Part shown: piece by piece, positions 42,756-52,134 of the stretch | How positions within the stretch are numbered: position 1 is the stretch's first letter | Layout: the number at the start of each line of letters is the position of its first letter | NCBI GenBank assembly: GCA_045602655.1 | Contig: JAZSBY010000014.1 | Span: 13,922 to 77,921, forward strand | Reading direction: 5' to 3' | Length of the DNA stretch: 64,000 bases | Origin: Fimenecus sp045602655 | Lineage (GTDB): Bacteria; Bacillota; Clostridia; Oscillospirales; Acutalibacteraceae | Made by a program: the position numbers and the translations under genes | Notes under the pieces: generated by a model | What the model was told of the DNA's origin: nothing | Seen by the model: only the letters and a program-made list of their open reading frames with translations | Databases searched by the model: none

Positions 42756-42998
42756 ATGTCTAAAGGTAATAAAGGATATTCATTGTTACAGCAAGCTTGT
42801 ATCGAATGTTGTGAAAATGAATTTAAAGAATATGAACAAATTGAAAAACAAAATCTTTCAAAAAGATATAAAAGAAGGATGAACAGAATCGGGAGAGAGA
42901 AAATCGGACTTAAAAACGCTCTTCATCCTGAAGTTGATAATATATTTGAACGGGCACGAAGTAATATGGTATATTGGTGTAAAACACGCAAAAAATAA
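42756..42998 (+). CDS. Small basic protein, unknown
   Basis: An 80-residue cytosolic protein with three cysteines (Cys16 and Cys19 as CIEC, and Cys74) and a lysine/arginine-rich middle (KQNLSKRYKRRMNRIGREKIG). No known family. It is expressed divergently from the small HTH regulator, whose likely operator lies 12 bases upstream of this ATG. No clear Shine-Dalgarno is seen (TTGGTGTGG only). A toxin-antitoxin-like or phage-remnant pair is possible but unsupported. Confidence 0.5.
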   Translation: MSKGNKGYSLLQQACIECCENEFKEYEQIEKQNLSKRYKRRMNRIGREKIGLKNALHPEVDNIFERARSNMVYWCKTRKK

Positions 42999-43023
42999 AC
43001 CTCGGTATTGAACCGAGGTTTTA
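42996..43023. terminator. Bidirectional terminator
   Basis: AACCTCGGT-ATTGA-ACCGAGGTT, overlapping the stop of the 80-residue gene and facing the secA operon end. Confidence 0.8.
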
Positions 43024-43036
43024 ATTATGTCTGTTT

Positions 43037-43591
43037 TTATTTTATGGCATTGTAAATTGCAGGTATGAACAAGCCTAAAATGTGTGGCATAAGGAATGCG
43101 TATGCAACTGATGTAATGAGTGTCAATCCAAACTTTTCAAGTCTTGCACCAAGCCAGAAGATTCCATATAAGGGTGCTACAAAAATCTTGCCGGCTTTCT
43201 TTTCATTATCAACGAAATAGTTTTCCTTGAGCATCATAACATCTTCAATTTGCGGAAAAAGGTTTGTTAAGATTGCAATTCCTAAATACAGACAAGCCCA
43301 TCCGAAAATATCTGCCAATCTTCCGAAGTAGATAATCGATGTTGAACCATACATAAGAATCATACTACCTAAAACAAGGCTAAAGAAAAACGGAATAAAG
43401 CAGATGTCAAAGCTCGGACCTTTTCTCTTTACAAGGTCGTGGTCAACATGCGACATCATTTCGTCAAAACGGACTACTCTTTCGTCATCAATCATAATCT
43501 TTGATGTACGACAGCATAAATGCTCAAAAAATGCGTGGAGCATAGCTCCGGGAAGTGTTAAAGTCTTGATTATTACATAAATTATTCTCAT
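43037..43591 (-). CDS. Multi-pass membrane protein downstream of secA
   Basis: A 184-residue protein with an amphipathic start (LPGAMLHAFFEHLCC), membrane segments near 62-85, 88-110 and 150-180, and a charged central loop. HAFFEH superficially recalls metallopeptidase motifs, but it is not HExxH. It overlaps the end of the 515-residue gene by four bases (ATGA), so it is translationally coupled. Family not recognised. Confidence 0.65.
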   Translation of the reverse strand: MRIIYVIIKTLTLPGAMLHAFFEHLCCRTSKIMIDDERVVRFDEMMSHVDHDLVKRKGPSFDICFIPFFFSLVLGSMILMYGSTSIIYFGRLADIFGWACLYLGIAILTNLFPQIEDVMMLKENYFVDNEKKAGKIFVAPLYGIFWLGARLEKFGLTLITSVAYAFLMPHILGLFIPAIYNAIK

Positions 43592-45135
43592 ATTAAATCG
43601 TACCTTCCACTTTCCACAAGATTTTTAAGTGTTTTTTTGCCGGATTTTATGTCTTCCAAATCTGCTTTGTACTGTTTTGTATCCTGAACAGTCTGCATAA
43701 GATTTTCTTCCATAGCCTCAAAGTTTTCGTTATCCCCTGCCTGAAGTGATACAAGAGCAGCAATTTCCCAAGCCTGAGGATACTGCATAATCATAGTGCT
43801 GTATGCATCTACATAGGTTTCTGCCAACGCATAACAACAGTCGTTGATTTCGTCAACTGCTTCATCATATTTGTCCATCATAATAAGGTTAAGTCCCTTT
43901 TGCATTGTGAGAACAGGACTGTAACGCATAATGAAAGCTTCAACCCCTGAACTTTCCTCCAACGCCTTTAAACCTTCGTCAGCATACTGGATTGCCTTGT
44001 TATAATCCTTATCACGATAACGGGAAACCATTGACATTATAAGGTAATAGTCGGTTGCTTCCTTATTGATTGCCTTAAGGTCCTTTGCAAGGGTCTCTGC
44101 CTTTGCATATTCGCCTAATTCAACATAGGTACCTGCCAACATATAACCTGCAAGGCTCTTCATAAATTCAGAAGATTCAACTGCTTTTTCCATATCGTCA
44201 ACATAGTATTTTGCATCCTTTTCAAGAAGAATGGATGCTTGATATTTAGCGATATAAACCCAACCAGAATCAACTGTATAAACTGTTTCTGTTCCATCAG
44301 GAGTAAAGCTCTCGTCGGTTTCGTCCTTGTAAACGTTATCCTTGACATAGATTTTCTTGCCGATAAGCTTATCAAGTTCCTTAAGTGTTTCTTCATAATT
44401 CTTTTCGGTAAGCATATTCAGGTCAACATGCTGACCGATAATAACACTTGTTGCTTCCATACTCTCAATATCTTCAGTAATGTTTCTTGTATTGTTGAAA
44501 AGCGGAAGTTTAAGGTCTTTGTCAGTGAGATATGTTGAGATTTCACTGTTTACTGCTTCAATGTTACCAAGGTCAAAATACAACTTAATTCTCTTTTCGT
44601 GGAGGTTGTAGAAAACATCTGTTGTTTCTTTGTTTGAAACAAATTCCAATGCATTCTCATACTCAATAAGGGCTGTAAAAATTCTATCTTCCTTTGCTGC
44701 CTTATCTGCTTTTTTCATAACAGAGAAAATTGGCATATTGATTGCAAAACAGAACATAGCACCAATTACAACACAAGCGACTACAAGCACTGCAATAATT
44801 CCTCTGTAATCATAGGGACACTTTTCTAAAAGATTTTCGCATTCCTGACAGTATGGGCTATTAGGGTTTTTCTCTGTCCCCTTTGGTTTTTCACCACAGT
44901 ATTCACAAAGTTCTTCCTGAGGTTTATCCTTTGTTTCTTCCTTGGAAACAGTTTGCGGATTATATCCCTCAACCTCTAACTCTGCAATAGCAAGGTCTTC
45001 CTCTGCCTCTTTTTTTGTCTTGTCAAGTTCTTCCTTGAAAATTCTTGCAAGGTCTTCCATTTCCTGCTGAATATCGTTTTCAGGCTCGGGAGAGGTGTTT
45101 TCCTCATTGTTAAGCTTTTCTTTATTCTCGTCCAA
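43588..45135 (-). CDS. Membrane-anchored zinc-ribbon/TPR-like protein in the secA operon
   Basis: A 515-residue protein. An acidic coiled N-terminus (1-75) precedes a zinc ribbon (CEYCGE...CQECE, ~78-102), one membrane helix (~111-133), and a long helical domain (145-510) with tetratricopeptide-like units (IFTALIEYENALEFV, YVELGEYAKAETLAKDL, DYNKAIQYADEGLKAL). The start is a TTG with a strong AAGGAGG nine bases upstream, 33 bases after secA. Topology places the repeats outside, or inside if inverted. Possible role in secretion or envelope assembly, inferred from linkage only. Confidence 0.72.
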   Translation of the reverse strand: MDENKEKLNNEENTSPEPENDIQQEMEDLARIFKEELDKTKKEAEEDLAIAELEVEGYNPQTVSKEETKDKPQEELCEYCGEKPKGTEKNPNSPYCQECENLLEKCPYDYRGIIAVLVVACVVIGAMFCFAINMPIFSVMKKADKAAKEDRIFTALIEYENALEFVSNKETTDVFYNLHEKRIKLYFDLGNIEAVNSEISTYLTDKDLKLPLFNNTRNITEDIESMEATSVIIGQHVDLNMLTEKNYEETLKELDKLIGKKIYVKDNVYKDETDESFTPDGTETVYTVDSGWVYIAKYQASILLEKDAKYYVDDMEKAVESSEFMKSLAGYMLAGTYVELGEYAKAETLAKDLKAINKEATDYYLIMSMVSRYRDKDYNKAIQYADEGLKALEESSGVEAFIMRYSPVLTMQKGLNLIMMDKYDEAVDEINDCCYALAETYVDAYSTMIMQYPQAWEIAALVSLQAGDNENFEAMEENLMQTVQDTKQYKADLEDIKSGKKTLKNLVESGRYDLI

Positions 45136-45168
45136 GGTTATTCCTCCTTTGGATTATTTATAAAATAA

Positions 45169-47898
45169 TCAGTTTTCGTTTGCACCACAGCATTTTTTAT
45201 ACTTTTTACCGCTACCACAAGGGCAAGGGTCATTTCTACCTACTTTTTGTCCTTTTTTAACCGGTTGTTTCTTCTCGCTACCGTCAGATGCACCATTTGT
45301 TGCTGTGATTTTTGCAGTCTGCTCACGCTTAATATCTTCTTCACTTCTCAAACGGAACAAGGTAAGCGTTGTAACTGTACCCTCACGGATAAGTGATGTC
45401 ATTTCATCAAACATATCAAAGCTTTCCATACGGAATGCAACAACAGGGTCTTGCTGTGCATAGGAGCGAAGATAAATTCCTCGTTTTAATTCCTCCATAG
45501 CATCAAGGTGGTCCATCCAACGCTGGTCAACATTACGCAAAAGAACTTTTCTTTCGAGCTCCGACATAATTGCCTCGCCATATTCCTGCGTCTTTGCATT
45601 ATAAATGTCCATAGCCTTATTGTAGAAATAGTCTTTATATTCCTTGTTTGAGTTGAATCTGTTTTCGATTCCGTCCTCTGCAAGGTATTGAAGCTTCTTA
45701 ACAAGACCTGTTCTGTTCCATTCGTCCGGTGACTGTGATTCGGGACAGTAGAAATCAACCATTTCCTCAAAGTATCCGTCAAACATTTTAAGGATTGCAC
45801 CGTGAATGTCAAAACCATCAAGAACCTGATTTCTCTGCTCGTAAATCTTCTTTCTCTGCTCATTCATAACATCGTCAAATTTAAGAACATTGCGACGGGC
45901 AGCAAAATGGTTACCTTCAACCTTCTTCTGTGCATTTTCAATTGTACTTGAGAAAATCTTTGCCTCAATAGGAAGGTCTGCAGCACTTGGGAAGGCATCA
46001 ATGATATTATAGAAACGGTCACCTGCGAAAAGTCGGAGTAATTCGTCTTCCGCTGAAAGATAGAATTTACTGCGACCCGGGTCACCCTGACGACCCGCAC
46101 GACCACGAAGCTGATTATCAATTCGGCGTGATTCGTGTCGTTCCGTACCGATTATGAACAAACCGCCTGCCTCACGGACTTTATCTGCCTCATCCTTTAA
46201 CTGCTCTTTATATTTCTTTTCAAGCTCACGATAAGTGTTTCTCGCCTCAATAATATCCGTGTTGTCTGTTTCCGCAAAGCCTGTTGCCTCAGCAATAAGC
46301 TCTTCGGAGAATTCAAGTCTTCTCATTTCAGCCTTTGCCATATATTCAGGGTTACCGCCAAGAATAATGTCAGTACCACGACCTGCCATATTTGTAGCAA
46401 TTGTAACTGCTCCCAAAGAACCTGCCTGTGCGATGATTTCAGCTTCCTTATCGTGGTACTTAGCATTGAGGACATTGTGCTTAATGCCACATTTTTTAAG
46501 TGCCTTACTTAAAAGCTCACTCTTTTCAATATTTGTTGTACCCACAAGCACCGGCTGACCAATCTTATTACACTCAAGAATCTGTTCAATAATAGCCTTG
46601 AATTTAATTGCTTCTGTTTTATAAAGGACATCTTCCTCGTCCTTACGAATCATCGGCTTATTGGTTGGAATCTCAATAACATCAAGATTATAGATTTCCT
46701 GGAATTCTGCACTTTCGGTCATCGCAGTACCTGTCATACCTGAAAGTTTTGTGTACTGACGGAAGTAGTTCTGGAAGGTGATTGTAGCAAGAGTTTTTGA
46801 CTCTCTTTCAACCTTAACATTTTCCTTTGCTTCAATAGCCTGATGAAGACCGTCAGAATAACGACGACCCATCATAATACGACCTGTGAATTCGTCAACG
46901 ATAAGCACCTGACCATCTTTTACAACATAGTCAACATCACGCTTCATAACACCGATTGCTTTAATTGCAAGGTCAAGGTGATGTTGAAGAGTAAGGTTTT
47001 CTACATCGGCAAGGTTTTCTACGCCAAATGCTTTCTCAGCCTTTTTAATACCACTTTGTGTAAGAGAAGCTGTTTTTCCCTTTTCGTCAACAACAAAATC
47101 GTACTCATCAGGAACGGTATTCTCAATCCCCTGTTTTGAGTCGATTTCCTTGACAACATACATTTTAAGGCGTTTTGCAAAGTCATTGGCAACCTTGTAA
47201 AGTTCGTTAGACTTGTCCCCCATACCTGAAATAATAAGAGGAGTTCTCGCCTCGTCAATAAGAATTGAGTCAACCTCATCGACAATTGCAAAGTTATGAC
47301 CACGCTGAACCCTTTGTTCTGCATAGATAACCATATTGTCACGAAGATAGTCAAATCCCATTTCGTTATTTGTACCATAAGTGATGTCACAAGCATAAGC
47401 CTCTCGTCTTTGCTCACCATCAAGGTCGTGAACAATAAGACCTACTGAAAGTCCCATAAAGCGATACAACTTACCCATCCATTCAGAGTCACGACGAGCA
47501 AGGTAGTCATTGACAGTAACAACATGAACACCCTTACCTGAAAGAGCATTAAGATATGCAGGAAGCGTTGCTACAAGGGTTTTACCTTCACCTGTTCTCA
47601 TTTCGGCAATTCGTCCTTGGTGAAGAACAATACCACCGATAATCTGCACAGGGAAATGACGCATATTGAGTACACGGGCAGAAGCCTCACGACAAGCAGC
47701 AAATGCCTCGGGCAAAATGTCGTCAAGGGTTTCGCCGTTTTTAAGCCTTTCTTTAAATTCGGGGGTTTTAGCCTGAAGCTGGGCATCTGTAAGTGCCTTA
47801 TACTCCCCTTCTAACGCTAAAACCTGTTTTTGTATCGGGATAACTCTTTTAATTTCTCGTGAAGAATAATCGCCGAACAACTTTTTAAATAATCCCAT
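45169..47898 (-). CDS. secA: Preprotein translocase ATPase SecA
   Basis: A 909-residue motor that drives proteins through SecYEG. Present are the Walker A MRTGEGKT, the DEVDS Walker B, the peptide-crosslinking domain, IATNMAGRGTDI and LRGRAGRQGDPG of the second motor domain, and the C-terminal SEC-C zinc motif CPCGSGKKYKKCC that binds SecB or ribosomes. Length is standard. It is the first gene of a minus-strand operon with the two membrane proteins that follow. AAAGGA precedes the ATG. Confidence 0.97.
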   Translation of the reverse strand: MGLFKKLFGDYSSREIKRVIPIQKQVLALEGEYKALTDAQLQAKTPEFKERLKNGETLDDILPEAFAACREASARVLNMRHFPVQIIGGIVLHQGRIAEMRTGEGKTLVATLPAYLNALSGKGVHVVTVNDYLARRDSEWMGKLYRFMGLSVGLIVHDLDGEQRREAYACDITYGTNNEMGFDYLRDNMVIYAEQRVQRGHNFAIVDEVDSILIDEARTPLIISGMGDKSNELYKVANDFAKRLKMYVVKEIDSKQGIENTVPDEYDFVVDEKGKTASLTQSGIKKAEKAFGVENLADVENLTLQHHLDLAIKAIGVMKRDVDYVVKDGQVLIVDEFTGRIMMGRRYSDGLHQAIEAKENVKVERESKTLATITFQNYFRQYTKLSGMTGTAMTESAEFQEIYNLDVIEIPTNKPMIRKDEEDVLYKTEAIKFKAIIEQILECNKIGQPVLVGTTNIEKSELLSKALKKCGIKHNVLNAKYHDKEAEIIAQAGSLGAVTIATNMAGRGTDIILGGNPEYMAKAEMRRLEFSEELIAEATGFAETDNTDIIEARNTYRELEKKYKEQLKDEADKVREAGGLFIIGTERHESRRIDNQLRGRAGRQGDPGRSKFYLSAEDELLRLFAGDRFYNIIDAFPSAADLPIEAKIFSSTIENAQKKVEGNHFAARRNVLKFDDVMNEQRKKIYEQRNQVLDGFDIHGAILKMFDGYFEEMVDFYCPESQSPDEWNRTGLVKKLQYLAEDGIENRFNSNKEYKDYFYNKAMDIYNAKTQEYGEAIMSELERKVLLRNVDQRWMDHLDAMEELKRGIYLRSYAQQDPVVAFRMESFDMFDEMTSLIREGTVTTLTLFRLRSEEDIKREQTAKITATNGASDGSEKKQPVKKGQKVGRNDPCPCGSGKKYKKCCGANEN

Positions 47899-48051
47899 TT
47901 TTATATCTATCCTTTCGGTTTTTTGTCACTTTACCGGGAATTCTGAGCCTTTTTATAACTGCTCAAACTAACCCATTCTATTTTTAATGACATTATAACA
48001 TATAACTTCAAAAAAATCATTAACTTTTTGTGAAAATTTTAGGTATTTTCC

Positions 48052-48080
48052 TTGATTTACACGACAATTTTTGATATTCT
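48052..48080 (+). promoter_or_regulatory. Promoter of the SCP2/aminotransferase/transketolase cluster
   Basis: TTGATT (48052-48057), 17 bases, TATTCT (48075-48080), about 60 bases before the first start codon. Confidence 0.5.
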
Positions 48081-48141
48081 TAATATGTATATAAATTTCT
48101 TAATTTAGTTATACTGAAAAATGATTAAGGAGGCGTTCAAA

Positions 48142-48906
48142 ATGACTGACGCAAGAACATTAGCGTACATAAATATGTATGCTGTTCTCGGCACATTGGA
48201 AAACCTTTGCGAACTTGATGACAAAGCAAAAGAGATTCTTTCAAAACTTGAAAATCCTGTTTCTTTGGCATTTGATGTAAAGGACGGTCCAAGTGCAACA
48301 CTTAACTTCTCTAAAAACGGCTGCCGTATGGAGGATGGCGTCAACAGCAAGTGCGATATTAAAATTCCGGTATCATCTTGCGACAAATTCAACAAGATTA
48401 TTGATGGTGTGGTAACACCAATACCTACAAAGGGTCTTACAAAGATTAATTTCCTTTTAAAGACTTTCACTGCTCTTACAGACAGACTCACAGAAGTTAT
48501 GCGTCCATCTGCTGAGGCACTCAAGGACCCTGATTTCTTCCGCCTTAACACACTTTGCACTTTCTACACAGTTTCTGTTGCAATCTCACAGATTGGTAAT
48601 CAGGATGCTATCGGTAAATTCAGTGCTTCAAACATTGTTGACGGTGATATTCAGATTGGCATTAAGGACACTGTTTATTCAACTATCCGTGTTAAGAATA
48701 ACCACCTTATCACAATCAAGCAGGAATCCCCAAAACCTCGTGCAATTATGGAATTCTGTGATATCCCACTTGCAAACGCTCTTTTCGCAGGTACAGTTAA
48801 CTCAATCGACCACGTTGGTAACGGTAATATCACTATCCGTGGACTTATTTCAATGGTTGACAATGTAAACCGTATCCTTGACAGAGTTGCATTGTATCTT
48901 GCATAA
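48142..48906 (+). CDS. Tandem SCP2-like (sterol-carrier fold) protein
   Basis: About 254 residues (start at MTDARTLA, with AAGGAGG upstream). Two halves each recall the SCP2 lipid-binding fold: residues ~40-125 (LAFDVKDGPSATLNF, then DIKIPVSSCDKFNKIIDG) and ~165-250 (STIRVKNNHLITI, ANALFAGTV, GNGNITIRGLI). No enzyme motif or membrane segment. SCP2 domains bind acyl chains or other hydrophobic ligands and are sometimes fused to lipid-modifying enzymes. The gene is 13 bases upstream of the aminotransferase. Fold assignment is by eye. Confidence 0.68.
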   Translation: MTDARTLAYINMYAVLGTLENLCELDDKAKEILSKLENPVSLAFDVKDGPSATLNFSKNGCRMEDGVNSKCDIKIPVSSCDKFNKIIDGVVTPIPTKGLTKINFLLKTFTALTDRLTEVMRPSAEALKDPDFFRLNTLCTFYTVSVAISQIGNQDAIGKFSASNIVDGDIQIGIKDTVYSTIRVKNNHLITIKQESPKPRAIMEFCDIPLANALFAGTVNSIDHVGNGNITIRGLISMVDNVNRILDRVALYLA

Positions 48907-48919
48907 GGAGGACGAAAAA

Positions 48920-50185
48920 ATGAGTAAATTTCCATTATACGATACTACAAAAAGCCGTGAGATGTTTAACCGTGCTACAAAAGTTATTCCATCAGGTATT
49001 TACGGTCACTTAGGCCCTGCTGAAGGTCAGTGGATTCCTGTTAACAGATGGCCTTCTTTCTCAGAAAAAGCACAGGGTTCTTACTTCTGGGATGTTGACG
49101 GTAACAGATATATCGACTATATGTGTGCTTACGGTCCTAATGTTTTAGGCTACAACGACCCTGATGTTGACGCTGCAGCACTTAAGCAGTTAAAGCTCGG
49201 CAACTGTACAACTGCTCCCGCAAAGATTATGGTTGAATGTGCTGAAACACTTGTTGACACAGTTGCATCTGCTGACTGGGCATTCTTCTGCAAGAATGGT
49301 TCAGACACAACAACTCTTGCAACAATGGCAGCAAGAGCTCATACACATAAAAAGAAGATTATCTTCTTGAAATACTACTACCACGGAGATTTCCCATGGG
49401 CACAGAAAATTGACTATCCGGGTATCACTCCTGAAGATGTTGCTAACAACATTATCTGTCCTTGGTTTGACCTTGATGCTCTCCAGAAGGCTTATGACGA
49501 CAACAACGGTGATATTGCAGGTCTTATTGCACAGCCTTATGACCACGGTAACTTCAAAGATAACGAAGTTGCTTCTAAAGAATACTGGCAATCAGTTCGC
49601 AAATGGTGTGACGACCACGGCGTAGTTCTTATTATTGACGATGTTCGTGCTGGTTTCCGTCTTGACCTTGCAGGTTCTGACCATTACTATGGTTTTAAAG
49701 CAGACCTTATCTGTTTCTGTAAAGCCCTTGCAAACGGCTACAATATGTCAGCTCTTTGTGGTGGCGAACACATGAAGGCTACTGTTTCAGGTATCACATA
49801 CACAGGTTCATACTGGTTGAGTGGTGTTCCATTCGCAGCTTGTGTTGCTTGTATCAATAAGATGAAAGCTCTTGACACACCAACAATGTTCCGCCGTCTT
49901 GGCACAATGGTTACAGAGGGCTTCAAAAAAGCAGGTGCAGAGCACGGCTTTGACCTTAGAGTTTCAGGTGAACCGGCACTCTTCTATTTAAGAATCGCTA
50001 ACGATGACAACCTTATGCTTCATCAGGAATGGGTTGCAGAATGTGTTAACCGTGGATTGTTTATTACATCTCACCACAACCATTTCATCAACGCATCTCT
50101 TACAGAGGACGACATTAAGTTATCTATTGATATTGCTGAAGATGCATTTGCAGCAGTTGCAAAAAATCACCCGGAAATTAAATAA
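48920..50185 (+). CDS. Class III PLP aminotransferase, glutamate-1-semialdehyde-type
   Basis: A 421-residue fold-type I PLP enzyme. IPSGIYGH near the N-terminus, FCKNGSDTTT (PLP phosphate), IIDDVRAGFR (ring-binding Asp) and FCKALANGYNMSAL with the Schiff-base lysine place it near HemL-like aminomutases and sugar/keto aminotransferases. There are no heme genes nearby, so a true HemL role is doubtful. AAGGAGG lies seven bases before the ATG. It is followed by a split transketolase, suggesting sequential work on a carbonyl substrate. Confidence 0.83.
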   Translation: MSKFPLYDTTKSREMFNRATKVIPSGIYGHLGPAEGQWIPVNRWPSFSEKAQGSYFWDVDGNRYIDYMCAYGPNVLGYNDPDVDAAALKQLKLGNCTTAPAKIMVECAETLVDTVASADWAFFCKNGSDTTTLATMAARAHTHKKKIIFLKYYYHGDFPWAQKIDYPGITPEDVANNIICPWFDLDALQKAYDDNNGDIAGLIAQPYDHGNFKDNEVASKEYWQSVRKWCDDHGVVLIIDDVRAGFRLDLAGSDHYYGFKADLICFCKALANGYNMSALCGGEHMKATVSGITYTGSYWLSGVPFAACVACINKMKALDTPTMFRRLGTMVTEGFKKAGAEHGFDLRVSGEPALFYLRIANDDNLMLHQEWVAECVNRGLFITSHHNHFINASLTEDDIKLSIDIAEDAFAAVAKNHPEIK

Positions 50186-50193
50186 CAAATCAT

Positions 50194-50213
50194 AGTGAAG
50201 TGGGGACTTCACT
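50194..50213 (+). other. Hairpin between aminotransferase and transketolase genes
   Basis: AGTGAAGT-GGGG-ACTTCACT, an 8-bp perfect stem followed by TTAAATAAATTTTT. It may attenuate or stabilise the downstream message. Confidence 0.45.
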
Positions 50214-50242
50214 TTAAATAAATTTTTCTTGGAGGGAAAATT

Positions 50243-51124
50243 ATGGCTAATTTATCAAAAGCAGAATGGCTCCAACTCGAAAAGAAAGCCCTTGAACTCC
50301 GTAAACTCTGCGTTCAGACAACAGTTTGGGCAGGTAGCGGACACTTCGGCGGCGGTATGAGTGTTATGGACCTTCTCACAGTTCTTTATCACAAATATCT
50401 CAACATTAAGGTTGATGACCCAAAATGGGACGACCGAGACAGATTTATTCTTTCAAAAGGTCACGCAGCAGTTGCTTATGCTCCTGTACTTTGTGACAAA
50501 GGCTTTAACCCGGTTGAAATGCTTAAAACATTCAACCTTTCAGGTTCAAAGATGGGTATGCACCTTGACTCAAACAAAGTTGTAGGCGTTGATGCTTCAA
50601 CGGGCTCACTTGGTCACGGCCCATCAATCGCAGCAGGTACAGCACTTGCAGCAAGACTTCAGAACAAAGATTTCCTTACTTATGTTGTTACCGGTGACGG
50701 TGAACTTGGTGAGGGTTCATGTTGGGAAGGCTTTATGACAATGAATCACTACAACCTTTCTAACTGTATCGTATTTATCGACCGTAACCACAATATGATT
50801 GACGGTAATACAGAAGACATCAAGAAGCTTGAACCACTTGCTGACAAAATGACAGCATTCGGTTTCAACACAATTGTTGTTGATGGTAACAATATCGGTG
50901 AACTCTGTGACGCTATTGATGTTGCTATTGAGCGTTCAAAGACAGTTCAGAATCCTACATGCATTCTTATGGACACAAAGAAGGGTGCAGGTATCAAGTC
51001 AATTGAAGGCGACTACACTTGGCACTACGGTGCTATTGACGATGCAATGTTTGAAAAGTTCAATAACGAACTTGATGCAGACTATGCAGCAAGAGTTGCA
51101 AGAGCAGAAAAGGAGGGTAAATAA
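50243..51124 (+). CDS. Transketolase, N-terminal subunit
   Basis: A 293-residue thiamine-diphosphate-binding half of a split transketolase. AGSGHFGGGMS (active-site His), SKGHAAVAYAPVL, GSLGHGPSIAAG and the diphosphate motif GDGELGEGSCWEG are present, with later His in TWHYGA. GGAGGGA precedes the ATG. The partner subunit starts two bases after its stop. Split transketolases occur in Archaea and Firmicutes, and some act in specialised routes rather than the pentose phosphate pathway. Specificity cannot be read here. Confidence 0.92.
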   Translation: MANLSKAEWLQLEKKALELRKLCVQTTVWAGSGHFGGGMSVMDLLTVLYHKYLNIKVDDPKWDDRDRFILSKGHAAVAYAPVLCDKGFNPVEMLKTFNLSGSKMGMHLDSNKVVGVDASTGSLGHGPSIAAGTALAARLQNKDFLTYVVTGDGELGEGSCWEGFMTMNHYNLSNCIVFIDRNHNMIDGNTEDIKKLEPLADKMTAFGFNTIVVDGNNIGELCDAIDVAIERSKTVQNPTCILMDTKKGAGIKSIEGDYTWHYGAIDDAMFEKFNNELDADYAARVARAEKEGK

Positions 51125-51126
51125 TT

Positions 51127-52134
51127 ATGGCAGGCGGATTTGTTTATACAGCAGTTGACCAGACTGCACTTTCTACAGCAGAAATTTACGGTAAGGCACT
51201 TGCCGACATTATTATGAAAGACCCAAAGGTTGTTGCTATTACAGCTGACCTCGCAAAATCAACAAAACTCGGTGATGTTTTAAAGGTTTGCCCTGAAAGA
51301 GTTATCAATGTTGGTATCGCAGAACAGGATATGTTCGGTGTTGCAGCAGGTATGGCAAGAGCAGGTATGATTCCATTCCTTTCAGGTTTCTCTGCATTCA
51401 CATCAATGCGTGCTTGTGACCAGCTTCACACAGACATCTGCTATCAGAATGTTAACGCAAAGATTATTGCTACTCACTCAGGTACATCATTCGGTCAGGC
51501 AGGTTCAACACACCACGCTATTACTGACCTTGCAATTACCCGAGCAATGCCTAACCTTACAGTTATTGTTCCTGCTGATGGTTTTGAAACAGCAAATGCA
51601 GTTAACGCTGCTTATCATAACTTTGGTCCTTACTACATCCGTATCAACCGTGGTTTTGACCGTGTTCTTTATGAGAATATGGACTATGGTTTTGAAGTTG
51701 GTAAGGCTGTTGAAGTTCACGAAGGTACAGATATCACAGTTATCGCTTGTGGTTCCTGCGTTTTCCAGGCTCGTGAAGCTGCTAAATTCCTTAAGAATGC
51801 TGACGGACTCAGTGTTCGTGTTCTTAATATGCACACAATCAGCCCAATCGATGTTGAGGCTATCCAGAAGGCTATTTCCGAAACAAGAAGAATCATCACA
51901 GTTGAAGACCATCTCGTAACAGGCGGTCTTGGTTCAGCAGTTGCTGAAGTTATGGCTCAGTATGGTAAGGGTTGTGCATTCAAGATGCTCGGCCATAAGG
52001 GCTTTGCAATGATTGGTCTTCACGAAGACATTATGTCAGATGCAGGTATTGATGCTAACGGTATCATCGCTGCAGTTCGTGAAACAATGAATGCAGACTT
52101 TGAAGAAGACGACAACTGGGATGATGAGGTATAA
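51127..52134 (+). CDS. Transketolase, C-terminal subunit
   Basis: A 335-residue pyrimidine-binding plus C-terminal domain half. ADLAKSTKLGDV, the catalytic glutamate in NVGIAEQDMFGVAAG, GFSAFTSMRACDQ and VEDHLVTGGLGSA are typical. It should form a heterotetramer with the 293-residue subunit. AGGAGGG lies in the end of the upstream gene. A palindromic element begins within its stop codon. Confidence 0.92.
   Translation: MAGGFVYTAVDQTALSTAEIYGKALADIIMKDPKVVAITADLAKSTKLGDVLKVCPERVINVGIAEQDMFGVAAGMARAGMIPFLSGFSAFTSMRACDQLHTDICYQNVNAKIIATHSGTSFGQAGSTHHAITDLAITRAMPNLTVIVPADGFETANAVNAAYHNFGPYYIRINRGFDRVLYENMDYGFEVGKAVEVHEGTDITVIACGSCVFQAREAAKFLKNADGLSVRVLNMHTISPIDVEAIQKAISETRRIITVEDHLVTGGLGSAVAEVMAQYGKGCAFKMLGHKGFAMIGLHEDIMSDAGIDANGIIAAVRETMNADFEEDDNWDDEV

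Noticed and set aside
43540..43591. Possible metallopeptidase motif in the 184-residue membrane protein
   Set aside because: The sequence is HAFFEH, not HExxH, and no third ligand or protease domain is visible.
48920..50185. Assigning the aminotransferase as HemL for heme biosynthesis
   Set aside because: No other tetrapyrrole genes are near, and its neighbours (transketolase, SCP2-like proteins) point to another pathway.
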